Assembly: GCA_021734835.1 (NCBI GenBank)
Contig: JAIPIH010000001.1
Span: 295,304-359,303 of the forward strand
Source: Candidatus Cloacimonadota bacterium
GTDB taxonomy: Bacteria > Cloacimonadota > Cloacimonadia > Cloacimonadales > TCS61
DNA length: 64,000 bases
Direction of reading: 5' to 3'
The notes beneath the pieces were generated by a model that worked only from the letters and a program-made list of their open reading frames with translations, had not been told where the DNA came from and made no database searches. Shown one piece after another: positions 35,746 to 44,006 of this stretch. Positions within the stretch are counted from its first letter, which is position 1. Each line of letters opens with the position of its first letter. A program made the translations under genes and the position numbers.

Positions 35746-36291
35746 TCACACTTGCAATCTCTCTTTAAACGGAAGGAAAGTCATGAAATCAGCATGATGA
35801 ACAAGATAAGCCTCAGTAGTACGCTTTACCATATCGCCTTCACCGGCATGTGTGGCGATGATATGACAGACTTCCGGTGGACAGCCAAATTCTTCTGCTA
35901 GAGAGACTCCGCTAAAAGGATGACGCAGAAATTTCCCATAAAATCCTTGCACTACTTTACCGTTCTCATCCAAAATATATTCCAATAATTTCCCTACATC
36001 TGCCAGAATTGCTCCGGCAATCAGTACATCCATATTCACAGGAAGTTCACCGTGATAAAATTCATTACACTTTTCTCCAGCGGCTTTGGCAATGTGAACA
36101 ACACTACGTTTGTGATCCATAAAAGTAACTTTGAGATCTGGACCGCACAGCAGTGTAAATGGGATCTTCTGCAGATCAGTAGCAGTTAAAACGCTCCTTT
36201 TTAGAGCAGCTTCCCATGTTTTAGTCACTTTTTCTCTGAGTTTGTCATCATTGATCCAGGCAATTTCCGGCCATAATTCTGTAATATTCAT
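35746..36291 (-). CDS. HD-domain protein with altered HD motif
   Basis: A 181-residue protein with the HD-phosphohydrolase layout. Candidate first His is in KRSVVHIAKAAGE, then GAILADVGKLLEY where the canonical His-Asp is Ala-Asp. Next come FLRHPFSGVSLAEEFG and HIIATHAGEGD, and the last Asp is in YLVHHADFM. I believe related proteins share the ADVGKLLEY wording, so this may be a subfamily with different metal binding rather than a dead copy. Substrate is unknown. It lies between the dehydrogenase and the aconitase-family genes and is bounded on both sides by palindromic repeats. Confidence 0.7.
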   Translation of the reverse strand: MNITELWPEIAWINDDKLREKVTKTWEAALKRSVLTATDLQKIPFTLLCGPDLKVTFMDHKRSVVHIAKAAGEKCNEFYHGELPVNMDVLIAGAILADVGKLLEYILDENGKVVQGFYGKFLRHPFSGVSLAEEFGCPPEVCHIIATHAGEGDMVKRTTEAYLVHHADFMTFLPFKERLQV

Positions 36292-36483
36292 TTAATTACT
36301 CCTGTTATTGAAATTGCTTCTAAGCTGGGGGGGGCTTAGAAACCAGAAAAAACATTTTTATCCTTTTTAAGGTATCCAAGCAGGGGCTTGGAACCAGGAA
36401 ACACAATTTTTTTTGTATTACGCGTATCCAAGCCCCAGCTTGGATACGCGTAACCAAGGCAGAAGCTTGGAAAAGAGATTTTT
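36292..36483. repeat. REP-like palindrome cluster between HD and dehydrogenase genes
   Basis: Four palindromes lie in 192 bp. TTCTAAGC...GCTTAGAA with a G-rich loop is at 36318-36341. CCAAGC-AGGG-GCTTGG is at 36375-36390. A perfect 16-bp stem with loop CCCA is at 36418-36453 (arms TTACGCGTATCCAAGC and GCTTGGATACGCGTAA). A bulged CCAAGGC...GCTTGG follows at 36454-36470. The long stem lies 31 nt past the dehydrogenase stop (minus strand). With no following T-run it is not a standard terminator, though it could block exonucleases on mRNA. Confidence 0.9.
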
Positions 36484-37674
36484 TTACAATGCTGCGATGA
36501 TCGCATCTGTCATCTGAGTTGTGGAAGCTGCACCTTGATTTAAAACTTCCTGGCTTCCTCGTAATTTCAGCATATCATAAGCACGCACTTTTCCCGCGGC
36601 TACAACTTCACCTATTGCCTTACGGATTTGAGCTGCTTTTTCGATCTCTCCGATATGATCCAGCATCATGCAAGCACTCATGATCATAGCAATAGGATTG
36701 ACAATTGATGGTTTAAAAGATTCATACTTAGGAGCAGAACCGTGTGTTGGCTCAAAGATAGCGACTTCTTTCCCGATGTTGGCGCTGCAGGCAAAACCCA
36801 AACCACCAATCAATCCGGCAAACCCATCAGAGACAATATCCCCGAACATATTTCCGGCGATTATCACGCCATAATTTTCCGGATCTTTAGTAAGCCACAT
36901 CATTTGTGCATCTATATTTGTGTAGTTAAAACGGATGCCTTTAAATTCTTTTTCTAGTTCGAGGCAGATTGCCAGCATCATCCCACTAGTTTCACGGATA
37001 ACATTTGGTTTTTCGCAAAGTGTAACTCTTTTATAATCGAACTTTTTTGCGTATTCAAAAGCAGCGCGGCAGATCCTCTCCGAATACTTTTTGGTAAAGA
37101 TCCTGGTAGAAACTGCTAACTCTTCCTTGGGTGACCAGCCAAAATTCTTGGAAAATTTGGGATGTGTCATCAATGCATCATAAACCTGTTGAGGTGGATC
37201 TGTCCACTCTACACCACCATACAAACCTTCTGTATTTTGTCGAAAAACAACCACGTTTACTTCAGGTTCTTCGATCGTATCGTTTGGTCCCTTACGTATA
37301 AAATTAAGTGGATTTCCTTTAAAGGAAATGCATGGCCGCTGACAAATATCCAAAATGAAATGTTGACGCAACCCTACAATAGGGCTGTAATAAATAAAAC
37401 CTTTGTCGGCTATAGAAGGATCGATTTCCTTGGCTGCTTCACTTTTCGGTTTGGAAGTGATTGCTCCAAACAGTGCGATCTTGTGTTTCTCGATCAGATC
37501 AAGAGTCCTTTGAGGTAAAGGATTACCCTCTTTACGCCAGAATTCCCAACCGATATCGGCGTGTACATAATCAGCTTCAAATCCTACTGCATTTAATACT
37601 TGGATAGCTTCGGGCAGTACTGTTTTGCCAATACCATCACCCGGCATTGTAACAATTGTTCTTTTGCTCATCAT
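36484..37674 (-). CDS. Isocitrate / homoisocitrate / 3-isopropylmalate dehydrogenase-family enzyme
   Basis: A 396-residue beta-decarboxylating dehydrogenase. Family motifs are TIVTMPGDGIGKTVLPEAI (N-terminus), VVVFRQNTEGLYGGVEW about residue 150, the cofactor/metal region YGVIIAGNMFGDIVSDGFAG, and EPTHGSAPKYESFKPSIVNP. The second region helps place it as NAD(P)-dependent. The substrate-recognition segment (VGLRQHFILDICQRPC) has two Arg residues nine apart, as in isocitrate and homoisocitrate enzymes; the choice between them is open. Two adjacent ATG codons follow an AGGAG site. It sits beside citrate lyase and aconitase-family genes, so isocitrate is the favoured substrate, with homoisocitrate as alternative given the lysine genes upstream. 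Confidence 0.83.
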   Translation of the reverse strand: MMSKRTIVTMPGDGIGKTVLPEAIQVLNAVGFEADYVHADIGWEFWRKEGNPLPQRTLDLIEKHKIALFGAITSKPKSEAAKEIDPSIADKGFIYYSPIVGLRQHFILDICQRPCISFKGNPLNFIRKGPNDTIEEPEVNVVVFRQNTEGLYGGVEWTDPPQQVYDALMTHPKFSKNFGWSPKEELAVSTRIFTKKYSERICRAAFEYAKKFDYKRVTLCEKPNVIRETSGMMLAICLELEKEFKGIRFNYTNIDAQMMWLTKDPENYGVIIAGNMFGDIVSDGFAGLIGGLGFACSANIGKEVAIFEPTHGSAPKYESFKPSIVNPIAMIMSACMMLDHIGEIEKAAQIRKAIGEVVAAGKVRAYDMLKLRGSQEVLNQGAASTTQMTDAIIAAL

Positions 37675-37728
37675 TTTCTCCTCATCATTTTATTTATTTT
37701 GTAATAATTTATTCTAACTAACCAAAAA

Positions 37729-39291
37729 TCAAGCTTCCACTTTTCGGATGGTATCCAAAATTGTACCATCGATCCATTCCACAACTGCTACTGCCTCATC
37801 AGATAGTTTAGGTCTATTCGGTACTCCGCATATTTCATCAACCTCTTTTTTCAGGTCATTTATGTCTCGCAGTGGAAGTCCGGAATTTTTAGTCGCTTCT
37901 ATAAGATCCTTACGCAGCGGATTTATACAAATCCCTCGTTCGGTAACTATCACATCTACTAATTCTCCCGGAGCAACAAGGGTAGTTACTTCATCCTTTA
38001 TCACAGGAATACGGTCGCGGAAAGAAGGAACAGCGATAATGGTACATTTTGCCAACATACAATTTTGAAAACCGCCAATACCGTGCAGCATTCTACCGTC
38101 ACTATGTGAAACGCAGTTTGCATTGAAATTCACATCAACTTCCGTACTCCCCAGCACAATTACATCCATCATACGGGCTAGATTGCCTTTAGCATGAAAA
38201 TCATAAATTTCAAAGATCCCTATGGGAATATGATTGGGATTATCCCGCAGGGAATCGATCGCCTCCAAACCAAAGGTTTGACCGTCGAAAATATAATCTG
38301 TGAGACCTTCCTGCATCATATCGACCAGGAACTTAGTGCTGCCTCCGATCATGCTGCGAGCTTTAATTCCTCTTTCTTGCATCATCTCTTTAATGAAGTG
38401 AACAAAAGCCAGGGAAGTTCCACCAGCTCCTGCCTGGAAATTCATGCCGTTTTGCAGGATACCCGCTGCATCTACAAACTTGGCTATGTATTCAGCGATC
38501 AAAAGCCGATCTGGACTTTTTGTAATTCTCGTAGTTCCGGATACTATTTTCTGAGGATCGCCGATTTCATCAACTGTAACAACAAAATCAACATCATTGC
38601 CCATGATCTCCCACGGATAGCAGGGGAATTCGATCAAAGAATCTGTAACAACGATAGTCCGGTCGGCATATTTAACATCTGCTTTAGTAAATGCCATAGG
38701 ACCGAAAGGATGTTTTCCCAGTACACCATTGGCGTTTCCCATCATATCAGCTGCTGACGCACACATCACAGCAATGTCGATATGAAGCTCACCATCTGCA
38801 ATAGCGCGATATCTTCCACCATGACTCCGAAGGTAACCCAATCCGGCCATTTTTCCATGACTGCAAAAATCTCCCAGAGGACCGTTCAAACTTCCTTCGA
38901 TATGATGAACCACACCGGATTCAAGATGTTTTATTATAGGTTTGTGGCAGGGGAATGCAGCACTCGGTACCCAGCGTAAGTTTTTTATACCCATTTCAGC
39001 CGCAATATCAAAAACTAAATTGGAAATATAATCTCCGTTGCGATAATGATGATGAGTGGAAATTGTCATACCGTCTTTAATTCCGGATTTTATAAGCGCT
39101 TCTTTCAGTGATTTAACACTTTTGTTGCCGTCAGCCGGATAGTCTATACAAGTAGGCACACGCGGAGCAGCACCTTTGTGAGTAGGACGGTATTTATTAA
39201 TACCTTGAAAGGGGATAACTTCTTTACCATTAATTATTGTCGGCACAATCCTACCGGCTGCGTTTTTAACAAATTTATCTGCTTTTTTCAT
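37729..39291 (-). CDS. citF: Citrate lyase alpha subunit (citrate:ACP transferase)
   Basis: A 520-residue protein matching CitF, which swaps acetate for citrate on the lyase acyl-carrier subunit. Recognisable stretches are GMTISTHHHYRNGDYISNLV about residue 75, HKPIIKHLESGVVHHIEGSL about 113, RSHGGRYRAIADGELHID, FQAGAGGTSLAFVHFIKEMM, and GGFQNCMLAKCTIIAVPSFR with TERGICINPLR near the end. Length agrees with known CitF proteins (about 505-520). Its ATG overlaps the stop of the upstream CitD-CitE fusion by one base (TAATG), so the lyase subunits should be made in balance. Confidence 0.92.
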   Translation of the reverse strand: MKKADKFVKNAAGRIVPTIINGKEVIPFQGINKYRPTHKGAAPRVPTCIDYPADGNKSVKSLKEALIKSGIKDGMTISTHHHYRNGDYISNLVFDIAAEMGIKNLRWVPSAAFPCHKPIIKHLESGVVHHIEGSLNGPLGDFCSHGKMAGLGYLRSHGGRYRAIADGELHIDIAVMCASAADMMGNANGVLGKHPFGPMAFTKADVKYADRTIVVTDSLIEFPCYPWEIMGNDVDFVVTVDEIGDPQKIVSGTTRITKSPDRLLIAEYIAKFVDAAGILQNGMNFQAGAGGTSLAFVHFIKEMMQERGIKARSMIGGSTKFLVDMMQEGLTDYIFDGQTFGLEAIDSLRDNPNHIPIGIFEIYDFHAKGNLARMMDVIVLGSTEVDVNFNANCVSHSDGRMLHGIGGFQNCMLAKCTIIAVPSFRDRIPVIKDEVTTLVAPGELVDVIVTERGICINPLRKDLIEATKNSGLPLRDINDLKKEVDEICGVPNRPKLSDEAVAVVEWIDGTILDTIRKVEA

Positions 39292-40475
39292 TATAGTTCA
39301 CCCCTCAATTTTGCCATTTCTAAAGTTTGGATTGCTCTTTTTACAACAGGTGGATCGATCATTTTAGAACCGAGGGAAACAACTCCCAGCCCTTTTTCTT
39401 TGGCAGCTTCAAAAGCATCCACGATTTTTTGCGCTTTTTCTAATTCTGCTTTATCAGGTGCGAAATTTTCGTGGATCACCTTAATTTGGCGGGGATGGAT
39501 ACAACCCATACCATCGAAACCGAGTGCTTTCGAAGTCAGGACATTTTGTTTAAGAGCGTCCATATCATTAACATCAGAGAATACCGAATCGATTGCTTGG
39601 ATCTTAGCTGCTTTGGCAGAATTAACGACTTGTGTTCTGGCAAAAAGAGATTCAGTTCCTTTCGCAGTTCGCTGCGTGCCAATATCGGCTGTGTAATCTT
39701 CTAATCCTATAGCAAGAGCTATTACATTTTCACAAGCGGCTATTTTATAGGAATTGATCACACCAAGAGCACTTTCGATTATCGGCATCAACCAGATTTG
39801 ATATTTCAATTTTTGTGCTTTTTGGATTTGAGTTATTTTCTCCTGTACTGCTTTTATTTGCTCGACTGTTTCCGCTTTGGGGATCAATATCAGATTTACG
39901 GATGCAGGAACTACATGCTCCATATCCTGCAAACCTACCGGCAGCTGATTAATACGGACTGCTCTTTCTGCTCCATAGAAGTTCACAGAACGCAGTGTAT
40001 TTCGCACTAAAATTGCTGCTTCCATCTTTTTATCAGGAGCCACAGAATCTTCCAGATCTAAAATAATACAGTCCGGTTTATGAATTCCGGCATTTAATGA
40101 AAGTTTTGGTGTATTACCTGGCAAGTAGAGGCGGGACCGCCGAGGGCGTTCTTTTCCAGACTGATCAGTATTTTGTGGAATGATCTTTAATAGATAATCC
40201 TTATCAGAAGCTATAACTTTCTTCACTGCAGCTTCGATCCGGGCAGCGATTACAAAATCCAAAGCACCACTGTCTTCCAATTTAAATTTTGCATTTTTGA
40301 TACCGAAAAATTTCAATTCGTCTTTGATCAAAGCTTCAATCTTATCACCAAAATAAGCTTTCAGCTTACTGATCAGTTCGATCTTTAATCCACCGCTTTT
40401 TTTCAGCTCAATTGTTGCCTTACAATCCGAGCGGATATCAATACCATAGTTACCGGCTATTCCGATTTTATCCAT
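39291..40475 (-). CDS. citDE: Citrate lyase: acyl-carrier (CitD) and beta (CitE) subunits fused
   Basis: A 394-residue fusion. Residues 1 to about 95 match the gamma/acyl-carrier subunit. AGNYGIDIRSDCKATIEL provides the probable prosthetic-group serine (Ser16), and ALDFVIAARIEAAVKKV closes the domain. From about residue 112 (RRSRLYLPGNTPK) the rest is CitE, citryl-ACP lyase, with CIILDLEDSVAPDKKMEA, LILIPKAETVEQIKAV, ALAIGLEDYTADIGTQR and GFDGMGCIHPRQIKVIHE. CitE cleaves citryl-ACP to oxaloacetate and acetyl-ACP. In most bacteria CitD and CitE are separate genes. The activating ligase and prosthetic-group genes (citC, citG, citX) are not nearby. A good AGGAG site precedes ATG. Confidence 0.9.
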   Translation of the reverse strand: MDKIGIAGNYGIDIRSDCKATIELKKSGGLKIELISKLKAYFGDKIEALIKDELKFFGIKNAKFKLEDSGALDFVIAARIEAAVKKVIASDKDYLLKIIPQNTDQSGKERPRRSRLYLPGNTPKLSLNAGIHKPDCIILDLEDSVAPDKKMEAAILVRNTLRSVNFYGAERAVRINQLPVGLQDMEHVVPASVNLILIPKAETVEQIKAVQEKITQIQKAQKLKYQIWLMPIIESALGVINSYKIAACENVIALAIGLEDYTADIGTQRTAKGTESLFARTQVVNSAKAAKIQAIDSVFSDVNDMDALKQNVLTSKALGFDGMGCIHPRQIKVIHENFAPDKAELEKAQKIVDAFEAAKEKGLGVVSLGSKMIDPPVVKRAIQTLEMAKLRGEL

Positions 40476-40487
40476 ACCGTCTCCTAT

Positions 40488-41783
40488 TTATTTTTTATTA
40501 TTTAATAAATATTCTGTCAAATATGTATAATCTTCCTCTAATTTCCCTTGATGCGCAATACAAGCCTTTTTGATCTCATCGGGCAGAGTAGAATTTTTGA
40601 TCGGTTTTTTGTAATCATTTGTGAGTAAGCTTTCTATAAAAGGGCTCAATGCTTTGGAAAAATTATCTGAAGATTCCTTGGAAAATTCACAGGGTAGGTT
40701 GTCTACTGACATCACAGCAACACCATCTCCCTGATAACCTTCCTGATCAGATCTACTTTCAGCGTTGTAAACATAGACTGGGTGATCACTCGTGGTAGCT
40801 TTGATGGTTGCTGCTACGGAACCATTTATATCGCAGGAGATATCACCGATTATTATCATTTTTTTATTCTTCTTCAAGTACTCATTTGTAACAAAGACTG
40901 GAGATTCGGGACTCCAATAAATAGCATTCACATAAATACTGCAGAAATCCAGAAATTCTTCCATACGTGATTCGTATTTGAGCGGATTTTTGTAATAATG
41001 CAGTAGGTTGAATTCATTTCCGTTCTTGGCACGGACCATATGTTTTTCTTTGAAAGTGGAAATATAGATTTTGTTATTTTTCAGTTTTGAGTATTTCGCT
41101 GAAAGGTCTTCGGGCTTGATCTCTTCCAGAGGTAAGGCATTCAAAATTATTCGAGCGCCATGAGAGACATGACCATATCCCATTAAAAATACTACTACAG
41201 GATTTATCTCTTCGGGAAGACCATTTTTCCTGATTTCTTTACCAATTTTATCAAGATGTTCAACTGCGTCATTTACTGATCTATATTGATAAGCTTGTTT
41301 CATTTGCAGGAAGGGAGTATCTAGTCCATGTTTCTCCTTTAATCTTTTCCCGAAACCATATATTGTGTCAATCATGCCGGCTTTACCGGCATAATCACCA
41401 AAGAATACTAATCTGCGGTTTTTTCTATCTGCGATCTTTTCATAATCCAGAAGTGTTATTTGCTTATCTAAAATATACTGCAGCATCGGCATATTATAAG
41501 CCTGCCCTTTTATGACATGAGAGAAAAAAAGATAGGGTTTGCCTGGGATCAGATCTTTTTCTTTGATCTCTTTCACGCCAATAATAAAATCACAATTAGA
41601 GAGATCCATATTCAATTCAGCTCCTACGGATATATAATCTTCATCAGTATAAATCCTATTGTCTGATGGCTGTAATATCACTCTAAATTGTTTCTCGATC
41701 AATTTTTTAACTGCTTTTGGATTCAAAGGAACGCGGCGCTCCCATTTATTTTTTGTTTCTTTAACTATACCAATTGTTTTCAT
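40488..41783 (-). CDS. Lysine-ketoglutarate reductase (saccharopine dehydrogenase, lysine-forming)
   Basis: A 431-residue stand-alone version of the N-terminal half of the animal/plant bifunctional AASS/LKR-SDH enzyme. It joins lysine and 2-oxoglutarate to saccharopine, or the reverse. The AlaDh/PNT-like fold starts GIVKETKNKWERRVPLNPKA. It also has FFSHVIKGQAYNMPML, LLDYEKIADRKNRRLVFFG, GDYAGKAGMIDTIYGFGKRL, MGYGHVSHGARIILNALP, IIIGDISCDINGSVAATIKA and VAVMSVDNLPCEFSKESS, all counterparts of AASS passages. ATG follows AGGAGAG. It lies 96 nt downstream of the saccharopine dehydrogenase gene and 12 nt upstream of citDE, tying lysine chemistry to citrate lyase. Confidence 0.9.
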   Translation of the reverse strand: MKTIGIVKETKNKWERRVPLNPKAVKKLIEKQFRVILQPSDNRIYTDEDYISVGAELNMDLSNCDFIIGVKEIKEKDLIPGKPYLFFSHVIKGQAYNMPMLQYILDKQITLLDYEKIADRKNRRLVFFGDYAGKAGMIDTIYGFGKRLKEKHGLDTPFLQMKQAYQYRSVNDAVEHLDKIGKEIRKNGLPEEINPVVVFLMGYGHVSHGARIILNALPLEEIKPEDLSAKYSKLKNNKIYISTFKEKHMVRAKNGNEFNLLHYYKNPLKYESRMEEFLDFCSIYVNAIYWSPESPVFVTNEYLKKNKKMIIIGDISCDINGSVAATIKATTSDHPVYVYNAESRSDQEGYQGDGVAVMSVDNLPCEFSKESSDNFSKALSPFIESLLTNDYKKPIKNSTLPDEIKKACIAHQGKLEEDYTYLTEYLLNNKK

Positions 41784-41879
41784 CTCTCTCCTAAAAAAAA
41801 TATCTTAAACAAGTCTATTTCAAAAAGATCTCTCAATAATTACGTAAGGGATAAAGAACTAGTGTGATCATCAATCGAA

Positions 41880-43199
41880 TTAATAAAATCTCTCAATAAC
41901 TTTTATATTCAGATTTTCTAATTCCTTTAATACAGGAATGTAAATATTAGGTAAGATCGGCATGTGAACGCCTTTGACATTGATCTTATTTTGCAAGATC
42001 ATATGAACTCCAATAGCCGCCGGGAGAGAAACAGTACGAGCCATTGATGTATCACCATTTGGTATTCCGTAGTCGATCATAGTAGATGTGATGTGTTGTT
42101 CTTTTCCATTGTAATCTGCAATAAATTTATGATGCAGTACCAAAAGATCACGTTCACCTTTTTCATAAGACATTTTTTCCAGCATAATTGCAGTGAGAAC
42201 ATCAACTGCACCCCCTTTTTTTATCGGGATGGGAGTTTCGTCAAAGAAGCCAAGCCATTCGAATTTTTTCAGGATAATACTGTGAGCTGGAAGATTATAT
42301 TTCTTCATTAGTAATCCTTTCAGATCCTGATCCTTATCTACTTTGAACATTTTGGTTAAGATAAATTCCTGCACAGTTCCTTGAAGATTGTCAAAGATCT
42401 CGTCTTCTTTGTAAAATCCCATTTGTGACATGATATACCAGGTATCACAGTGACTGATATTTCGGAAGGTTCCACGATACATTGTTTTAACGTATTTTAG
42501 ATCATAAAGGTCAATATAGTCGAGTGAATTCCTATTGGGATAGGCTTCCAAAGTACATGCTCCTTCAACATCCACAAGCCAGTAATTTTTAAAGAGATCC
42601 GGTCCATCGATATCAACGATCTTACCATCTTTCATAAATTTGGCACCATTGCCTGCAGCTTTTAAAACACCTTTTGGAGCCCAGGAAAATTTATAGCCAA
42701 GCGGATTTGTATTGGCTTCCGGAGCCGGAAGACCACCACAATAACTCATAAAACTTACGATCTTTCCACCTTCTTTCTCTACTTTATGAAAGATCTTCAT
42801 TGCACTCATATGATCTATCCCAGGATCCACACCGATCTCATTGAGAATAATTATACCTGCATCTTTGGCTTGTTGATCCAACTTTCTCATAGTAGGACTG
42901 ATATAAGAAGTTGTTAACATATCAGTTTTAAATTTGATACATTGCTTGGCCACTTCTACATGTAGAGTCGCAGGCAGCAGACTTACGACTAAGTCACTAT
43001 TTTTTATGAAGTCTGCCATAGCATTTTTATCATCTATGATAAATTGTTTTGCAGTAGCTTTAGGATGTGGCGCTGTTAATTTTTCGGCTTTGCTAAGTGT
43101 CCTGCTGGCAATTGTAACTTCGTACCCTTTTCCGGACAGATAATCAACCATAGGCTTAACGACTAAGCCTGCTCCAAAAATTGTTACTTTTTTACTCAT
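41880..43199 (-). CDS. Saccharopine dehydrogenase (glutamate-forming)
   Basis: A 439-residue counterpart of the C-terminal half of AASS and of yeast Lys9. It interconverts saccharopine with glutamate plus 2-aminoadipate 6-semialdehyde. The Rossmann start is VTIFGAGLVVKPMVDYL. DLVVSLLPATLHVEVAKQCI, EIGVDPGIDHMSAMKIFHKV, SYCGGLPAPEANTNPLGYKF, VEGACTLEAYPNRNSLDYI and GDTSMARTVSLPAAIGVHMI are all family hallmarks. ATG 43199 has GGAG nearby; a GTG 12 nt upstream overlaps it and is less likely. It is the first gene of the minus-strand lysine-citrate run. Confidence 0.92.
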   Translation of the reverse strand: MSKKVTIFGAGLVVKPMVDYLSGKGYEVTIASRTLSKAEKLTAPHPKATAKQFIIDDKNAMADFIKNSDLVVSLLPATLHVEVAKQCIKFKTDMLTTSYISPTMRKLDQQAKDAGIIILNEIGVDPGIDHMSAMKIFHKVEKEGGKIVSFMSYCGGLPAPEANTNPLGYKFSWAPKGVLKAAGNGAKFMKDGKIVDIDGPDLFKNYWLVDVEGACTLEAYPNRNSLDYIDLYDLKYVKTMYRGTFRNISHCDTWYIMSQMGFYKEDEIFDNLQGTVQEFILTKMFKVDKDQDLKGLLMKKYNLPAHSIILKKFEWLGFFDETPIPIKKGGAVDVLTAIMLEKMSYEKGERDLLVLHHKFIADYNGKEQHITSTMIDYGIPNGDTSMARTVSLPAAIGVHMILQNKINVKGVHMPILPNIYIPVLKELENLNIKVIERFY

Positions 43200-43272
43200 A
43201 AAATTCTCCACGATTTCTTATTTTTTGAAAGTCAAAGTGGGAATTTAAAAAAACATGTCAACCTATTATCCT

Positions 43273-43308
43273 GAGTAAAAAAGCTTAGTAATTAATAAAT
43301 TACTATTT
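43273..43308 (-). terminator. Probable intrinsic terminator after sdpI
   Basis: On the minus strand TAGTAATT-TATT-AATTACTA (43305-43286) forms an 8-bp perfect hairpin, followed by AGC and six T residues. It lies about 45 nt beyond the sdpI stop and would separate sdpRI from the saccharopine dehydrogenase gene. The stem is A/T-rich, so strength is uncertain. Confidence 0.55.
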
Positions 43309-43351
43309 TACTATGCTAAACAAAATAATTTTATTTAAATAATAATACTGT

Positions 43352-44005
43352 CTAATTTTGCTCTTTTTTGTATAAAATGAAGGAATAAATAATTGCATAG
43401 ATCATTAATAACATGACAATAATGAACATGAACAGAACAGCTGTTGCATTGTTGCCCCAAATTGCAGGTATAATGATCATTAAAAGCCCAGCCAAGACAA
43501 AGCAAAGTCCACCTACTTTATGGGTTTTACGCCACACTGACTCGGAGGAAAGTGTCCATGGAGTTCTAATACCAATAAAGAAATTTGAAGGTACTTTTGG
43601 AAGTATGTTGCCTAACAAAATAAATAATAATCCCAAAGTATAATAGATAAAACATCCCTTTGCCGATACTACCTCTGCTCCTATTAATAAAGTATAGATG
43701 TGAATCACAGCAAAAAAGAATATCAGCATGTTCGTTAAAAGCGGTATTAACCGAGAAAACCTTTTCTTAGCATTTTTATAACGGACTGAGATGTAGGGTA
43801 AAACAAACATAATAAGCAATATGGATAGATTGATCCCGGGAAATAGGAGAATGCCGGTCCATTTACCTGTGTAGCTGTCTATCTCTCCTTTGATATTCCA
43901 ATGACTCGGGATGCGTGCATCAGTTGCGATATAAGTGCTCAGATATAAGGCAAGTACCAACTGGATGATTATGATTATGATACTTATCCAAAATTTTTTA
44001 TTCAT
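43352..44005 (-). CDS. SdpI-family membrane protein (DUF1648 plus SdpI)
   Basis: 217 residues from ATG 44005, which has an AAAAGGAGAAGTAAG leader; an ATG 21 nt upstream lies inside the regulator gene. The N-terminal DUF1648 part (FWISIIIIIIQLVLALYLST, RIPSHWNIKGEIDSYTGKW) is followed by the SdpI region (ILPKVPSNFFIGIRTPWTLS, ESVWRKTHKVGGLCFVLAGL), with about six membrane helices. In Bacillus SdpI gives immunity to the SDP toxin and can sequester SdpR. No sdpABC toxin genes are present here, so a general stress or envelope role is possible. Confidence 0.87.
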   Translation of the reverse strand: MNKKFWISIIIIIIQLVLALYLSTYIATDARIPSHWNIKGEIDSYTGKWTGILLFPGINLSILLIMFVLPYISVRYKNAKKRFSRLIPLLTNMLIFFFAVIHIYTLLIGAEVVSAKGCFIYYTLGLLFILLGNILPKVPSNFFIGIRTPWTLSSESVWRKTHKVGGLCFVLAGLLMIIIPAIWGNNATAVLFMFIIVMLLMIYAIIYSFILYKKEQN

Positions 44006-44006
44006 C

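Noticed and set aside
36418..36453. Intrinsic terminator for the dehydrogenase gene
   Set aside because: The stem is perfect but no T-run follows on either strand, and it belongs to the dispersed repeat family.
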